Of a stretch of DNA of 64,000 nucleotides, positions 1 to 8,897 are shown one piece after another (position 1 is the stretch's first letter; every line of letters starts with the position of its first letter). This stretch comes from Metalysinibacillus jejuensis. GTDB taxonomy: Bacteria > Bacillota > Bacilli > Bacillales_A > Planococcaceae. Made by a program: the position numbers and the translations under genes. The notes under the pieces were generated by a model that searched no databases, was not told the origin of the DNA, and saw nothing but the letters and a program-made list of their open reading frames with translations. The DNA is taken from assembly GCF_003057615.1 (NCBI RefSeq), contig NZ_QAFW01000002.1, positions 60,840-124,839 on the forward strand, in the 5' to 3' direction.

Positions 1-597
1 GCTTTAATTACAGCAATCGGTGTGTCTTTACTTATCGAATACACAGTCGTGTTTTTCAGAGGAGCGCAGTTGGAGTCTTATCCAAAAACGATTGAAAATA
101 AAACAATTACGATTTTAGGTGCACAAATTGGTACACATTCTATTTTAATTTTATCAGTGTCAATTGGTTTAATGATATTACTACAGTTTATTGTACAAAA
201 AACAAAGATTGGTAAGGCGATGCGTGCGGTATCACATGATGCAGACGCAGCGAGATTAATGGGTATTAACGTAGATAATACTATTTCAGCTACTTTTGCA
301 ATTGGTTCATCATTAGCAGGTGCTGCAGGTGTAATTTTCGGTTTATATTATACGAAAATTGACCCGTTTATGGGTGTTATTCCAGGGCTTAAAGCTTTTA
401 TTGCTGCAGTATTAGGTGGTATTGGTATTATTCCAGGCGCGATGGTAGGCGGCATGTTATTAGGTGTAGTAGAAACTGTCGTAAGCGCATTAGGTTTCTC
501 TTTATGGCGAGATGCAGCAGCCTTTATTATTTTAATATTAATTTTAGTATTCAAACCAGAGGGCATCTTCGGTAAAAATGCTCGCGAGAAAGTGTAG
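1..597 (+). CDS. livH: Branched-chain amino acid ABC transporter permease LivH (5' truncated by window edge)
   Basis: This is the C-terminal two thirds of a LivH-type inner-membrane permease, which with LivM forms the channel of a leucine/isoleucine/valine importer. The frame is open from base 1 to a TAG at 595-597, so the true start lies upstream of the window. About 198 residues are visible, against roughly 290 for the family. Long hydrophobic segments alternate with short loops, and the cytoplasmic stretch RAVSHDADAARLMGIN is the coupling loop typical of LIV-H permeases. It is directly followed by livM, livG and livF. The substrate is assigned by family only. The periplasmic-type binding protein gene is not in view and may lie upstream. 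Confidence 0.9.
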   Translation, partial: ALITAIGVSLLIEYTVVFFRGAQLESYPKTIENKTITILGAQIGTHSILILSVSIGLMILLQFIVQKTKIGKAMRAVSHDADAARLMGINVDNTISATFAIGSSLAGAAGVIFGLYYTKIDPFMGVIPGLKAFIAAVLGGIGIIPGAMVGGMLLGVVETVVSALGFSLWRDAAAFIILILILVFKPEGIFGKNAREKV

Positions 598-609
598 GTG
601 ACGAAAACG

Positions 610-1554
610 ATGAAAAAATCAAAAATCTTTTGGGGTTATCTCGTGTTAGCATTAGTCATCTATGGTGTAGGACAAGCGCTAATTTCGATGAACGTCATTG
701 ACTTGTACTATCAAAATATGTTGATTACGATGTGTATCAATTTAATGCTAGCAGTCAGTTTACATCTTGTCATTGGGATTACGGGACAGTTTTCAATTGG
801 TCACGCAGGCTTTTTAGCTGTCGGTGCTTATGTATCGGCTATTGTTACGATGAAACTTGGCATGCCATTTATTGTCGCAATTTTAGCAGGCGCGATTGTG
901 GCGATGCTAGCAGGTCTATTAGTAGGTATTCCTACATTACGTTTAAAGGGTGATTATTTAGCAATTGCTACACTCGGATTTGCAGAAATTATTCGTATTG
1001 TAATTTTAAATATCGATTATGTTGGTGGGGCAGCGGGTATGCAAGTAAGCCATATGACAACTTGGACATACGCTTTCTTTACAGCGCTTATTACAGTAAT
1101 CGTTATTTCAAATTTCACCAAGTCACGCCATGGACGTGCGTGTATTTCGATTCGCGAAGACGAAATTGCTTCAGATGCAATGGGCATTAACACGACTTAT
1201 TATAAAGTAGCAGCTTTTGCCATTGGTGCTTTCTTTGCTGGTGTAGCAGGAGCTATCTTTGCTCATAATACGTATATTATTCAGCCAGCATCTTTCGGGT
1301 TTTTAAAATCATTTGATATTTTAATCTTTGTTGTCCTTGGTGGTCTCGGTAGTTTATCAGGATCTGTTATTTCAGCTATTTTATTAACGTTCGTTTCGGC
1401 ATACTTAGCTAACTTCCCAGAGACGCGTATGATTATTTATAGCCTTGTATTAATTTTAGTAATGCTATATCGTCCTACAGGATTAATGGGCACAAAGGAA
1501 ATTACAGATCTCTTCAAGTCAAAGAAAAAAGGAGGTATGACGCATGACGAGTAA
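610..1554 (+). CDS. livM: Branched-chain amino acid ABC transporter permease LivM
   Basis: This is the second permease of the branched-chain amino acid importer, about 314 residues, hydrophobic throughout with roughly 8-10 membrane segments. The loop SIREDEIASDAMGIN near residue 180 is the family's coupling motif. I chose ATG 610 because AGGTG at 596-600 lies about nine bases upstream. An in-frame GTG at 598 abuts the livH stop but has no ribosome site of its own. The 3' end overlaps livG by 11 bases, which suggests translational coupling within one liv operon. Confidence 0.88.
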   Translation: MKKSKIFWGYLVLALVIYGVGQALISMNVIDLYYQNMLITMCINLMLAVSLHLVIGITGQFSIGHAGFLAVGAYVSAIVTMKLGMPFIVAILAGAIVAMLAGLLVGIPTLRLKGDYLAIATLGFAEIIRIVILNIDYVGGAAGMQVSHMTTWTYAFFTALITVIVISNFTKSRHGRACISIREDEIASDAMGINTTYYKVAAFAIGAFFAGVAGAIFAHNTYIIQPASFGFLKSFDILIFVVLGGLGSLSGSVISAILLTFVSAYLANFPETRMIIYSLVLILVMLYRPTGLMGTKEITDLFKSKKKGGMTHDE

Positions 1555-2323
1555 TACATTATTACAAGTGGAAAACATGGGGATTACTTTCGGGGGATTA
1601 AAAGCCGTACAAGGTGTAAATATGGTGTTACAACAAGGAGAGCTTGTTGGGTTAATTGGACCAAATGGTGCGGGAAAAACGACAAGCTTTAATATGTTAA
1701 CAGGTGTATATAAACCGACAGAAGGCAATATTACTTTTGATGGAAATTTATTGAATGGTAAGCAACCTTACCAAGTAACCCGCAGCGGTATAAGCCGTAC
1801 TTTCCAAAACATTCGTTTATTTAAAGATTTATCGGTATTAGATAATGTAAAGGTAGCCAATCATTCGTTAGCGAAGCATACCATTTTATCTTCCATTTTT
1901 CGCTTGCCGACACATTTTTCAGGCGAGGCAAAGATGGAACAAGAATCATTAGCTTTTCTAAAGATTTTTGGGCTTGATAAATATAAAGATGAATTGGCCA
2001 AAAATTTACCTTATGGAATGCAACGACGTTTAGAAATTGCACGTGCGCTAGCCGCAAAACCTAAGTTACTTTTATTAGATGAACCCGCAGCTGGTATGAA
2101 TCCGCAAGAAACACAAGATTTAATGGAGCTCATCGCTTTTATTCGTAAGGAATTTGGTTTGACGATTTTATTAATTGAGCATGATATGAACTTAGTCATG
2201 GGAATTTGCGAACGTATTTATGTGCTCGATCATGGGCAACTTATTGCAGAAGGTACGCCGCTAGAAATTCGTAATAATCCTAAAGTAATTGAAGCGTATT
2301 TAGGTGAGGAGGTCGTTGATTAA
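1544..2323 (+). CDS. livG: Branched-chain amino acid ABC transporter ATP-binding protein LivG
   Basis: This is one of two ATPases energizing the LivHM permeases, 259 residues and normal for the family. The Walker A sequence GPNGAGKTT lies near residue 40, the signature region is YGMQRRLEIARALA, and Walker B is LLLLDEPAAGMNP followed by the switch His in LIEHDM. A strong AAAGGAGG ribosome site precedes ATG 1544, inside the end of livM. Its stop shares one base with the livF start (TAATG). Confidence 0.92.
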   Translation: MTSNTLLQVENMGITFGGLKAVQGVNMVLQQGELVGLIGPNGAGKTTSFNMLTGVYKPTEGNITFDGNLLNGKQPYQVTRSGISRTFQNIRLFKDLSVLDNVKVANHSLAKHTILSSIFRLPTHFSGEAKMEQESLAFLKIFGLDKYKDELAKNLPYGMQRRLEIARALAAKPKLLLLDEPAAGMNPQETQDLMELIAFIRKEFGLTILLIEHDMNLVMGICERIYVLDHGQLIAEGTPLEIRNNPKVIEAYLGEEVVD

Positions 2324-3030
2324 TGCTAATTGTAAATGACATTGATGTATACTACGGGAATATCCAAGCATTAAAGGGACTTTCCTTAGAAGTAAATGAA
2401 GGTGAAATAGTTACGTTAATCGGTGCCAATGGAGCAGGTAAAAGTACGCTCCTTCAAACGCTATCAGGGTTATTAAAGCCAAAGCGTGGAGGGATTGAGT
2501 ATTTAGGAGAGTCCATTGCAGGCAAGCCCGCTCAATCGATCGTGAAGGCAGGTATTTCTCATGTGCCAGAAGGTCGACGTGTATTTGCTAATATGTCAGT
2601 TGAAGAAAACTTAGATTTAGGTGCTTATTTACGTAAAGACCGCGATGGAATCGCTAAAGATTTGCAACATGTTTATGAGTTATTCCCAAGGCTTTATGAG
2701 CGACGTAAACAACAGTCTGGTACTTTATCCGGTGGTGAGCAACAGATGCTCGCGATGGGAAGAGCTATTATGGCCAAGCCAAAATTATTATTACTAGACG
2801 AACCTTCTATGGGATTAGCGCCATTGATGGTGAAAAATATTTTCAGTATCATTGAAACGATTAATCAAGAGGGGACGACCATTTTACTCGTAGAACAAAA
2901 TGCGAATATGGCACTGTCAATCGCTAACCGTGCTTATGTACTTGAAACAGGCAAAATCGTATTATCGGGTACAGCTAAAGCATTGCAGGAAAGTGAAGAA
3001 GTAAAGGCAGCTTATTTAGGCGGCTTATAA
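2323..3030 (+). CDS. livF: Branched-chain amino acid ABC transporter ATP-binding protein LivF
   Basis: This is the second liv ATPase, 235 residues. It has Walker A GANGAGKST, signature LSGGEQQMLAMGRA, Walker B LLLLDEPSMGLAP and the H-loop replaced by Gln in LLVEQN, as is usual for LivF. The ATG overlaps the livG stop by one base, so the two are probably translationally coupled. It is the last gene of the liv operon visible here; the next gene starts 66 bases downstream behind its own weak leader. Confidence 0.92.
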   Translation: MLIVNDIDVYYGNIQALKGLSLEVNEGEIVTLIGANGAGKSTLLQTLSGLLKPKRGGIEYLGESIAGKPAQSIVKAGISHVPEGRRVFANMSVEENLDLGAYLRKDRDGIAKDLQHVYELFPRLYERRKQQSGTLSGGEQQMLAMGRAIMAKPKLLLLDEPSMGLAPLMVKNIFSIIETINQEGTTILLVEQNANMALSIANRAYVLETGKIVLSGTAKALQESEEVKAAYLGGL

Positions 3031-3096
3031 TATAAGGTGGAATAAGACTTTGTCCATTGTCCCATTTTTCTGTACAATTACGTTGAGGTGATGGTA

Positions 3097-3600
3097 ATGA
3101 TACAAATAAAACCGCTTCAAAAAGCACATATGAAAAGCTATCTACGTGCAACAGAAGATGAGGAAATACGTTATTTAACAGGTACAAAGTCAACGTTTAC
3201 TTTGGCTCAGATTGAAGCATATTACGATCGTATTAGCGTAGATAATACACGTAAAGATTATGCGATTTGTTTAGGCGACGAAGTGATAGGAGATTTCACC
3301 TTAATGGATATCGATACAGAGAACCATTCAGTAGGTTTTAGAATAGCGTTACATGATCGAACGAAATTTGGTAAAGGTTACGGTAGTGCTGCTGTAAGAG
3401 AAGCGCTACGTATTGCATTTGAAGAATTAGATTTACATCGTGTACAATTAGAAGTGTATAATCATAATCCACGAGCAATTGCAGTATACGAAAAGGTAGG
3501 ATTTGTTAAAGAGGGAGTACTACGTGATGCGATTTGTTTAGATGGCGTCTATCATGATGAGATTATTATGAGCGTCTTACGAACAGAGTATTCATCTTAA
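3097..3600 (+). CDS. GNAT family N-acetyltransferase (RimJ/RimL type)
   Basis: This 167-residue protein matches the Acetyltransf_3 branch of the GNAT fold. The acetyl-CoA loop is RTKFGKGYGSAAVREAL around residue 90, followed by the characteristic ELDLHRVQLEVYNHNPRAI and YEKVGFVKEG strands. Its substrate cannot be read from the sequence; relatives acetylate ribosomal proteins, spermidine or small molecules. I chose ATG 3097 because GAGGTG at 3085-3090 is well spaced from it; upstream in-frame GTG 3088 and ATG 3091 overlap that site. Confidence 0.8.
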   Translation: MIQIKPLQKAHMKSYLRATEDEEIRYLTGTKSTFTLAQIEAYYDRISVDNTRKDYAICLGDEVIGDFTLMDIDTENHSVGFRIALHDRTKFGKGYGSAAVREALRIAFEELDLHRVQLEVYNHNPRAIAVYEKVGFVKEGVLRDAICLDGVYHDEIIMSVLRTEYSS

Positions 3601-3605
3601 TGAAA

Positions 3606-3637
3606 AAAATCATCATTTCTAAAGAGATGATGATTTT
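3606..3637. terminator. Bidirectional intrinsic terminator between converging genes
   Basis: AAATCATCATTTCT and AGAGATGATGATTT form a hairpin flanked by an A-tract on one side and eight T on the other. It lies six bases past the acetyltransferase stop and six bases before the end of the minus-strand pseudouridine synthase gene, so it can serve both. Confidence 0.85.
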
Positions 3638-3643
3638 TTTTAC

Positions 3644-4348
3644 TTAATTTTTAGGTGTGTAGTTCAGTAGCTCAAACAATGTAGTTCGTTCATGGTCTGT
3701 TAAATCACGCCACTGCCCTACTTTTAAATTGCCGATTTTAATATTCATAATACGAATTCGTTGAAGGCGTTGCACATTATAGCCTAGTGTAGAACACATG
3801 CGGCGGATTTGACGGTTTAACCCTTGTTCTAAAATAATACGAAAAACATTTCTTGAGATTTTTTCGACTCGACAAGGCAGTGTCGTCGTATCTAAAATAT
3901 CCACGCCTGCGCTCATCTTTTTAATGAAATCATCAGTAATAGGCTTATCAACTTGCACAATATATTCTTTTTCGTGATGATTTTCAGCACGCAAAATTTT
4001 ATTGACGATGTCACCGTCATTTGTTAACAATAGCAGCCCTTCAGAATCTTTGTCCAAGCGTCCAATATGAAAGATGCGTAGCGGATGGTTAACAAAGTCT
4101 ACCACATTACCTTTAATGTGTTGTTCGGTTGTACTAGTAATGCCTACAGGTTTATTAAGTACGAGGTAAACGAGTTCTGTTTGACGCTTTACAATTTTAC
4201 CGTCTACGCGTACTTCATCACCATCGTTTACTTGGCTACCAAGAGTAGCATGCTCACCATTAATCGTAATGCGCTTGTCTTCAATCCATTTATCTGCGCC
4301 ACGGCGTGATGTTACACCTGTTTCACTTAAAAATTTATTAATACGCAA
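3644..4348 (-). CDS. RluF-like 23S rRNA pseudouridine synthase
   Basis: This 234-residue protein belongs to the RsuA/RluB/RluE/RluF family, which isomerizes a specific rRNA uridine to pseudouridine. An N-terminal S4 RNA-binding domain (RINKFLSETGVTSRRGADKW) precedes the catalytic domain with the Asp-containing motif HIGRLDKDSEGLLLLTND and the C-terminal GLNRQIRRM. The start is probably TTG 4348, because AGGTGATTA lies immediately upstream and the homologous N-terminus begins MRINKF. A GTG at 4357 overlaps the ribosome site. RluF, which acts near U2604, is the closest guess, but the exact target uridine is inference. Confidence 0.85.
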   Translation of the reverse strand: MRINKFLSETGVTSRRGADKWIEDKRITINGEHATLGSQVNDGDEVRVDGKIVKRQTELVYLVLNKPVGITSTTEQHIKGNVVDFVNHPLRIFHIGRLDKDSEGLLLLTNDGDIVNKILRAENHHEKEYIVQVDKPITDDFIKKMSAGVDILDTTTLPCRVEKISRNVFRIILEQGLNRQIRRMCSTLGYNVQRLQRIRIMNIKIGNLKVGQWRDLTDHERTTLFELLNYTPKN

Positions 4349-4422
4349 AATAATCACCTATCTAGTTATAGTTTGTCTCTAGTATACACGAAACTAAAGT
4401 AACGTGAACAAGGAGTGGTACA

Positions 4423-5301
4423 ATGCAAACAAAATTGTTAATTCGTAGATATTATGACTTGAAAAATAGTCGCGTCGCTCATCCTAGTGTAGCGATGGCG
4501 ATGGCTATGAAATATATATTAGAAAAAATCGAATTTCAGCCTCTCGTTCATTTACGAATTAAGCAAGATGACCATGATAGCCAAATACTCAGCTATGTAC
4601 AGCCGGTTATTATGGCTGACCCATATCCTGAGATTAGATATTTAATGATAAAAGATTACTACATAATGCTAGGGGAGTTGACCAATTTACCCCCTAATGT
4701 TCGTGCGTTAGCTGCGGGTTATATTTTAAATAGGGCGCATATATTACGAGCTTATAGATGTTATAAAGCAGTGCCACATAAATCAAAAGCTAGCGGTCAG
4801 TTAGATATTTTTATTTTCGCCGTATTATTAACAAGAGATAAGAAGAATGTAAAAGCCTGTGTTGCCACGGTGAAACAATATATCATGTATTTACAGCGCT
4901 ATGATTATGCGATGAGCAATGAACTTATTATCGTTGCTTTCGGTTTAGCTTTACAATTTGATTCTTTTCAACATCATTTTATGCAACGACTTCTTAGAAA
5001 AAAAGACATGTTGCTAGCGTTTGGCTTTTCTAATCGAAAAACGATGTATGTGTTAAGTAGCATTCTTACAATGGCTGATATTACACATAAAAACTTTATA
5101 AATATTATGTTAAACTATAACGATTTACAGGCGCGACAACCGTTCTTAGTGTATAAACCGATTACTTTATTAAATTCTTTTCAAAATACGGTGCATGCGG
5201 TATATAGCAGTAAGAGAAATCGATTAACACCTCAACAATACGAAAAGGTTACTACGTATATTTATGTCTATCAAGTGTTGTTAGCTTATACTATGCATTA
5301 A
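4423..5301 (+). CDS. Unrecognised 292-residue protein
   Basis: I do not recognise this protein. The ORF is intact, with AAGGAG 12 bases before its ATG and codon use like its neighbours, so it is likely real. The product is basic, apparently all-helical and lacks a signal peptide, convincing membrane helices or obvious catalytic motif. Notable stretches are HPSVAMAMAMKYIL, RALAAGYILNRA and a Tyr-rich C-terminus (TYIYVYQVLLAY). It faintly resembles the Bacillus helical DUF4003-type proteins, but I cannot confirm that. It is transcribed divergently from the rRNA pseudouridine synthase gene and stands alone. Confidence 0.6.
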   Translation: MQTKLLIRRYYDLKNSRVAHPSVAMAMAMKYILEKIEFQPLVHLRIKQDDHDSQILSYVQPVIMADPYPEIRYLMIKDYYIMLGELTNLPPNVRALAAGYILNRAHILRAYRCYKAVPHKSKASGQLDIFIFAVLLTRDKKNVKACVATVKQYIMYLQRYDYAMSNELIIVAFGLALQFDSFQHHFMQRLLRKKDMLLAFGFSNRKTMYVLSSILTMADITHKNFINIMLNYNDLQARQPFLVYKPITLLNSFQNTVHAVYSSKRNRLTPQQYEKVTTYIYVYQVLLAYTMH

Positions 5302-5302
5302 A

Positions 5303-5318
5303 TGTTTCATGTGGAACA
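5303..5318. promoter_or_regulatory. parS: Candidate parS centromere-like site
   Basis: TGTTTCATGTGGAACA differs at two positions from the Bacillus parS consensus palindrome TGTTTCACGTGAAACA. Its reverse complement TGTTCCACATGAAACA differs by one base from the common variant TGTTCCACGTGAAACA. It lies in an intergenic space immediately after a stop codon. parS sites bind Spo0J/ParB and cluster around the origin, consistent with this window. The call rests on the sequence match alone. Confidence 0.5.
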
Positions 5319-5441
5319 CTTTATAAGTATAACTATGCTACTTAAATGACAACTATTTTGAAATAATAAAATAGTGTTGATTTATCTATAGTCTTATAGG
5401 TAAGATTGACATAAGCATATTTTGCAAAGGGGTGTTATGCT

Positions 5442-5924
5442 ATGCACACAAATAAAGTGCCTATGGGGCATTCAAGAACGATTCAGAGTCATTTGATTTT
5501 ACCGCCTGATACGAATCATCATAAAACTATTTTTGGTGGCAAAGTCTTAGCGTATATTGATGAAATTGCGGCGATTACTTCGATGAAGCATGCGCAAGGT
5601 GAAGTAGTTACAGCTTCAATTGACTCTGTAGATTTTTTATCACCTGCTCGCGAAGGTGATATTATAGAACTAGAAGGTATTGTAGCTTCGACGGGACGTA
5701 CATCAATGGAAGTTTATGTGCGCGTTGTTTCACGCAATTTAATGACAGGAGAAGAACAACTAACTACAGAGTCTTTTGTAACAATGGTAGCTGTTGATAG
5801 TGAAGGTCATCCGAGGGAGGTACCGAGTGTTTATCCCGAAACAGAAGTTGAGCAACGTCTATTTAATACAGGGCCAGCGCGCCGTGACCATCGTAAGAAG
5901 AAGCGTATGATTACGCATAAGTAA
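5442..5924 (+). CDS. Acyl-CoA thioesterase, hot-dog fold (YkhA/BFIT type)
   Basis: This 160-residue single hot-dog domain protein hydrolyses acyl-CoA thioesters to free fatty acid and CoA. The motif NHHKTIFGGKVLAYIDEIAA near residue 25 carries the Asn and Asp expected in the active site, and VTASIDSVDFLSPAREGD is the following conserved strand pair. The highly basic tail (RRDHRKKKR) is typical of the Bacillus family. A purine-rich AAAGGGGTG lies eight bases before ATG 5442. It is monocistronic, ending in a terminator. Acyl chain preference cannot be inferred. Confidence 0.85.
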   Translation: MHTNKVPMGHSRTIQSHLILPPDTNHHKTIFGGKVLAYIDEIAAITSMKHAQGEVVTASIDSVDFLSPAREGDIIELEGIVASTGRTSMEVYVRVVSRNLMTGEEQLTTESFVTMVAVDSEGHPREVPSVYPETEVEQRLFNTGPARRDHRKKKRMITHK

Positions 5925-5932
5925 TAACCTTG

Positions 5933-5963
5933 AGCTGCAACCATAAGAGGGTGCAGCTTTTTT
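5933..5963 (+). terminator. Intrinsic terminator of the thioesterase gene
   Basis: AGCTGCA and TGCAGCT form the stem around a 12-base loop, followed by six T. It starts nine bases after the stop codon. Confidence 0.8.
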
Positions 5964-5969
5964 AGTATA

Positions 5970-6017
5970 AAAATCCCCCTAGAAGCAAGTGGTAACTTAA
6001 AGCTTTTAGGGGGATTT
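5970..6017 (-). terminator. Intrinsic terminator of the hemAT gene
   Basis: On the minus strand, AAATCCCCCTAAAAGC pairs with GCTTCTAGGGGGATTT across a short loop and is followed by a T-rich tract. It abuts the minus-strand chemoreceptor stop. Confidence 0.8.
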
Positions 6018-6018
6018 G

Positions 6019-7326
6019 TCAATCTTCGCTTAATTGGCTAACTACTTCAATGAGCGCGTCAGATGAAGTAGCGACTAAGCTAGCAGCTTGTGACATATCA
6101 GTAATTAAGCGCGAAATTTTAGTAATGTCTTGAGAAGTACTTAAATATTGATCTTGAATACCTGAAACGGCAGTAGTAATAGCACCGAAAGATTCTGATA
6201 GGCGTGACTGTGTATCTACACTTTGATGAATTTGAGCATCCACATTTGTTACAGATGTGGCCATAGATGTAATATTCATTTCTGTATCATTAATGAGGTG
6301 TGAAACATTTTGAACAGCTTTTTTTGTTTCTTCAGCTAGCTTACGTACCTCATCAGCTACGACAGCGAAACCTTTACCGTGCTCTCCTGCACGTGCCGCT
6401 TCAATCGACGCATTTAAAGCAAGTAGGTTAGTTTGATCTGCAATATTCGTTACTAAGTTAACAATTTCAGAAATTTTATTAGATGATTCACGTAGTTTAT
6501 TCATTGTGACATCTAATTCATTGACACTCGTTAAAATAATATGCATTAATTCGTTTTGTTCATGTAACTCAACTTGACCGTGTTTTGCTTTATGCTCAGT
6601 TTCTGCAACTAAAGCTAGACCTTGTTCAGTTGCCTTAGCAATTGCGTCTGTCTCTGCAGAAATTTCGTGAAGGGAAGCAGTCGTTTCCTCACTAATAGCA
6701 TTGAGTTCTTGAGCCGTACTTTGAATGGTATTTACGATGCCTTGCTTTGTATGCTGTATGCGATCCCGTGCTTGCTTTTCCACATCTTCATAGGCTTCGA
6801 TAACTAGCTGTTGCTCTAAGTTAATAATTTTAGTAAAAGCAGCAATTGCTTTTTTAGCATCTTCATGTGATAAATTCATAGACGTTAGTAGATTAATAAA
6901 TGTAGTGATTAATGATTGAAAAGAACCGAGATACCACTTAGATTGCAGACCGATGCGTACATGAGTTGAGGCGATGCGCTGACGATCTTTAATGTAAGCG
7001 TCGTCAATACTGCCTTCAAAAATCCCACTAATATGACGATGCAATGTAATTTTAAGGCGCTCGATTTGTGAGTATGTATTGATGATAGAAGCGAGTTCGC
7101 TATTCGCACTCACACCTTCATAAAATCGATCTACCATTACAGGAATCGCTTGTTGTATTTGAGGTTGTAACTGCTTTAAAATCGCTAAATCTTCTTTCGT
7201 TAGCTCTAATAAGTGTAGCTGTTTTTGAATAGAAGGGTAACGAGAAAGGTCAATATGTACTTGTGATAAATAATCAGATGGTAATAAAACTGTTTGTGGT
7301 GTTGTATCTTTAGTAAACCAGCGCAT
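6019..7326 (-). CDS. hemAT: HemAT-type globin-coupled aerotaxis transducer
   Basis: This 435-residue soluble chemoreceptor senses O2 through haem and signals to CheA via its coiled-coil domain. Residues 1-180 form the globin sensor domain; THVRIGL places the proximal haem His at about residue 122, matching H123 in Bacillus HemAT. Residues 190-435 form the methyl-accepting signalling domain, with the conserved hairpin tip [20 protein letters not shown] (residues 287-306) and the [17 protein letters not shown] arm after it. There are no transmembrane helices. AAAGGGAG precedes the ATG. No che or fla genes are in the window. The assignment is by domain architecture. Confidence 0.93.
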   Translation of the reverse strand: MRWFTKDTTPQTVLLPSDYLSQVHIDLSRYPSIQKQLHLLELTKEDLAILKQLQPQIQQAIPVMVDRFYEGVSANSELASIINTYSQIERLKITLHRHISGIFEGSIDDAYIKDRQRIASTHVRIGLQSKWYLGSFQSLITTFINLLTSMNLSHEDAKKAIAAFTKIINLEQQLVIEAYEDVEKQARDRIQHTKQGIVNTIQSTAQELNAISEETTASLHEISAETDAIAKATEQGLALVAETEHKAKHGQVELHEQNELMHIILTSVNELDVTMNKLRESSNKISEIVNLVTNIADQTNLLALNASIEAARAGEHGKGFAVVADEVRKLAEETKKAVQNVSHLINDTEMNITSMATSVTNVDAQIHQSVDTQSRLSESFGAITTAVSGIQDQYLSTSQDITKISRLITDMSQAASLVATSSDALIEVVSQLSED

Positions 7327-7630
7327 ATAATGACTCCCTTTAAATGAAAATTATAGTTGGATGAAATGAATAGAAATAAGTAGTTATGACAAGAATTCAG
7401 TCGTAAAATACAAAAAGTAAGTTATAAGAGAAGCAGTTATTAGTAATAATAGCAATACATGATTAAAAAATCTATGACCTATGCTATACTTATTAGATTA
7501 ATTATAGTATAAAGCAACGAGTAGTGCGCAAAAAACAGTATTTGGCACACAATTGTTAAGTCCTTAATGAAAAATAAATGAAACGTATGCTAGTATATGA
7601 GTAAGAGAAATAGTAAGGGAGGCACAAATC
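7327..7630. other. AT-rich divergent intergenic region, no gene seen
   Basis: This 304-base space separates divergent hemAT and the small membrane protein gene. It must hold both promoters, but I see no confident -35/-10 pair, no sigma-D consensus for hemAT and no conserved RNA fold. ATGCTATACTTATTAGATTAATTATAGTATAAAG contains overlapping imperfect -10-like and palindromic bases (AATTATAGTAT) that could serve either direction. A GGGAGG at 7619-7624 is the ribosome site of the downstream gene. Confidence 0.5.
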
Positions 7631-7873
7631 ATGCAGTGGAAACGATTTAAATTTGTCATTCCTATGATGGTTATTGTGGCAGCAACAGCATTTTACATGC
7701 TAGGGGAGTTTCATCCACTTGTAGAGTCACAAGAGCGTACATGGATTATTATTGGCGCTACTATTGTAGCTGGTATTATTTCGTACTTCTTATTTCCACA
7801 AGCTAGCGAAGATAATCGAGACGATTATTGGCCAGACCGTACAGAGATTAACTTTTTAAAAAAGAAAAAATAA
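7631..7873 (+). CDS. Small two-helix membrane protein, unknown function
   Basis: This 80-residue protein has two predicted membrane helices (about residues 7-24 and 37-55) and a charged cytoplasmic-looking tail with DDYWPDRTEINF and terminal lysines. A strong GGGAGG ribosome site and a good terminator support it as a real single-gene transcript. I do not recognise the family; similar short proteins are annotated as hypothetical in Planococcaceae. Confidence 0.65.
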   Translation: MQWKRFKFVIPMMVIVAATAFYMLGEFHPLVESQERTWIIIGATIVAGIISYFLFPQASEDNRDDYWPDRTEINFLKKKK

Positions 7874-7875
7874 TA

Positions 7876-7912
7876 ACTAGACCGTTCCTTGGATGAGCGG
7901 TCTAGTTTTTTT
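7876..7912. terminator. Intrinsic terminator, probably bidirectional
   Basis: ACTAGACCG and CGGTCTAGT pair around a 13-base loop, followed by seven T. It lies between the small membrane protein gene and the converging corA gene. Confidence 0.85.
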
Positions 7913-7920
7913 ATCTAAAC

Positions 7921-8883
7921 TTATGGTTTAAAAAGTTTAAACCAGCCTTTAGCTTGGAAAATGGCTAACATGCCAACACCGATAATAAACATGACGCCTA
8001 GGACGATAAAGTAATTATATTTACCGGCTAACTCAGGCATATTTTCGAAGTTCATACCATAAATCCCTGCAATAAACGTTAAAGGAATAAAAATTGTAGA
8101 AACGATTGTTAATGTCATCATAATACCGTTCATGCGATTGGAGTTCATAGCCATATAGCTATCGCGCATATCAGCTGTGAGCTCGCGGTTGGACTCTACC
8201 ATCTCCGTTAATTTTATAAGATGGTCATGAATGTCAGCAAAGTAAGCTCGTTCACTTTTTTTCAAAGGGAAGCGGTAAGAGCCGAGTATACGGTAAAGTA
8301 AGTCGCGCATCGGTAAAATAATACGGCGTAAATGCAGTAAATCACTTCGGAAATCAAAAACAAACTGCATAGTTTTAACGCTATTATGATATGTCATTTC
8401 ATCTTCTAACCGATTTAATTGGTCTTCAATTTTATACACTAAAGGGAAATAGCTATCGACAATTTTATCAATCGTTTGATAAAGTACAAAATAAGAAGTG
8501 CTATCCCATTTTTTGGGTTTAGTTGCTAGGCGATGACGTACAATTTCAATTTCAGGTACATGTTCCTTGTGAAACGTTACAACAAAATTATCAGAAATGA
8601 ATAAGTTGATTTCTTCAGGGTCCAATGTATCTTTATTGATACGATGCGTGACAAAAAAATAATATTCATCATAGTAGTCCATTTTTGGTCTTTGTAGGCG
8701 CATGAGACAGTCTTCAATAGCTAATGGATGAAAGTGAAAAAAGCTATTTAAAAGTTGTTCTTCTTCAATTGTAGGTTGATCAAAGTCTACCCAAAACCAC
8801 TCAAAATCACCACTTGCTACTTCTTCTAGTGATAAATTCTCAACTAATTTTTGCTCTTTATTGCGAGCAATAATGTGAAGCAA
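7921..8883 (-). CDS. corA: CorA family divalent cation transporter
   Basis: This 320-residue CorA/MIT superfamily channel moves Mg2+ (or Co2+/Ni2+) down the membrane potential as a pentamer. The N-terminal two thirds are the cytosolic funnel and long stalk helix. Two C-terminal membrane helices (about 262-280 and 293-312) flank the selectivity motif YGMNFENMPEL. The start is TTG 8883 preceded by AAGGAGATGATG. It lies 14 bases downstream of a methyltransferase gene on the same strand, so they may be cotranscribed. Mg2+ as substrate is by family. Confidence 0.9.
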   Translation of the reverse strand: MLHIIARNKEQKLVENLSLEEVASGDFEWFWVDFDQPTIEEEQLLNSFFHFHPLAIEDCLMRLQRPKMDYYDEYYFFVTHRINKDTLDPEEINLFISDNFVVTFHKEHVPEIEIVRHRLATKPKKWDSTSYFVLYQTIDKIVDSYFPLVYKIEDQLNRLEDEMTYHNSVKTMQFVFDFRSDLLHLRRIILPMRDLLYRILGSYRFPLKKSERAYFADIHDHLIKLTEMVESNRELTADMRDSYMAMNSNRMNGIMMTLTIVSTIFIPLTFIAGIYGMNFENMPELAGKYNYFIVLGVMFIIGVGMLAIFQAKGWFKLFKP

Positions 8884-8897
8884 GGATCATCATCTCC

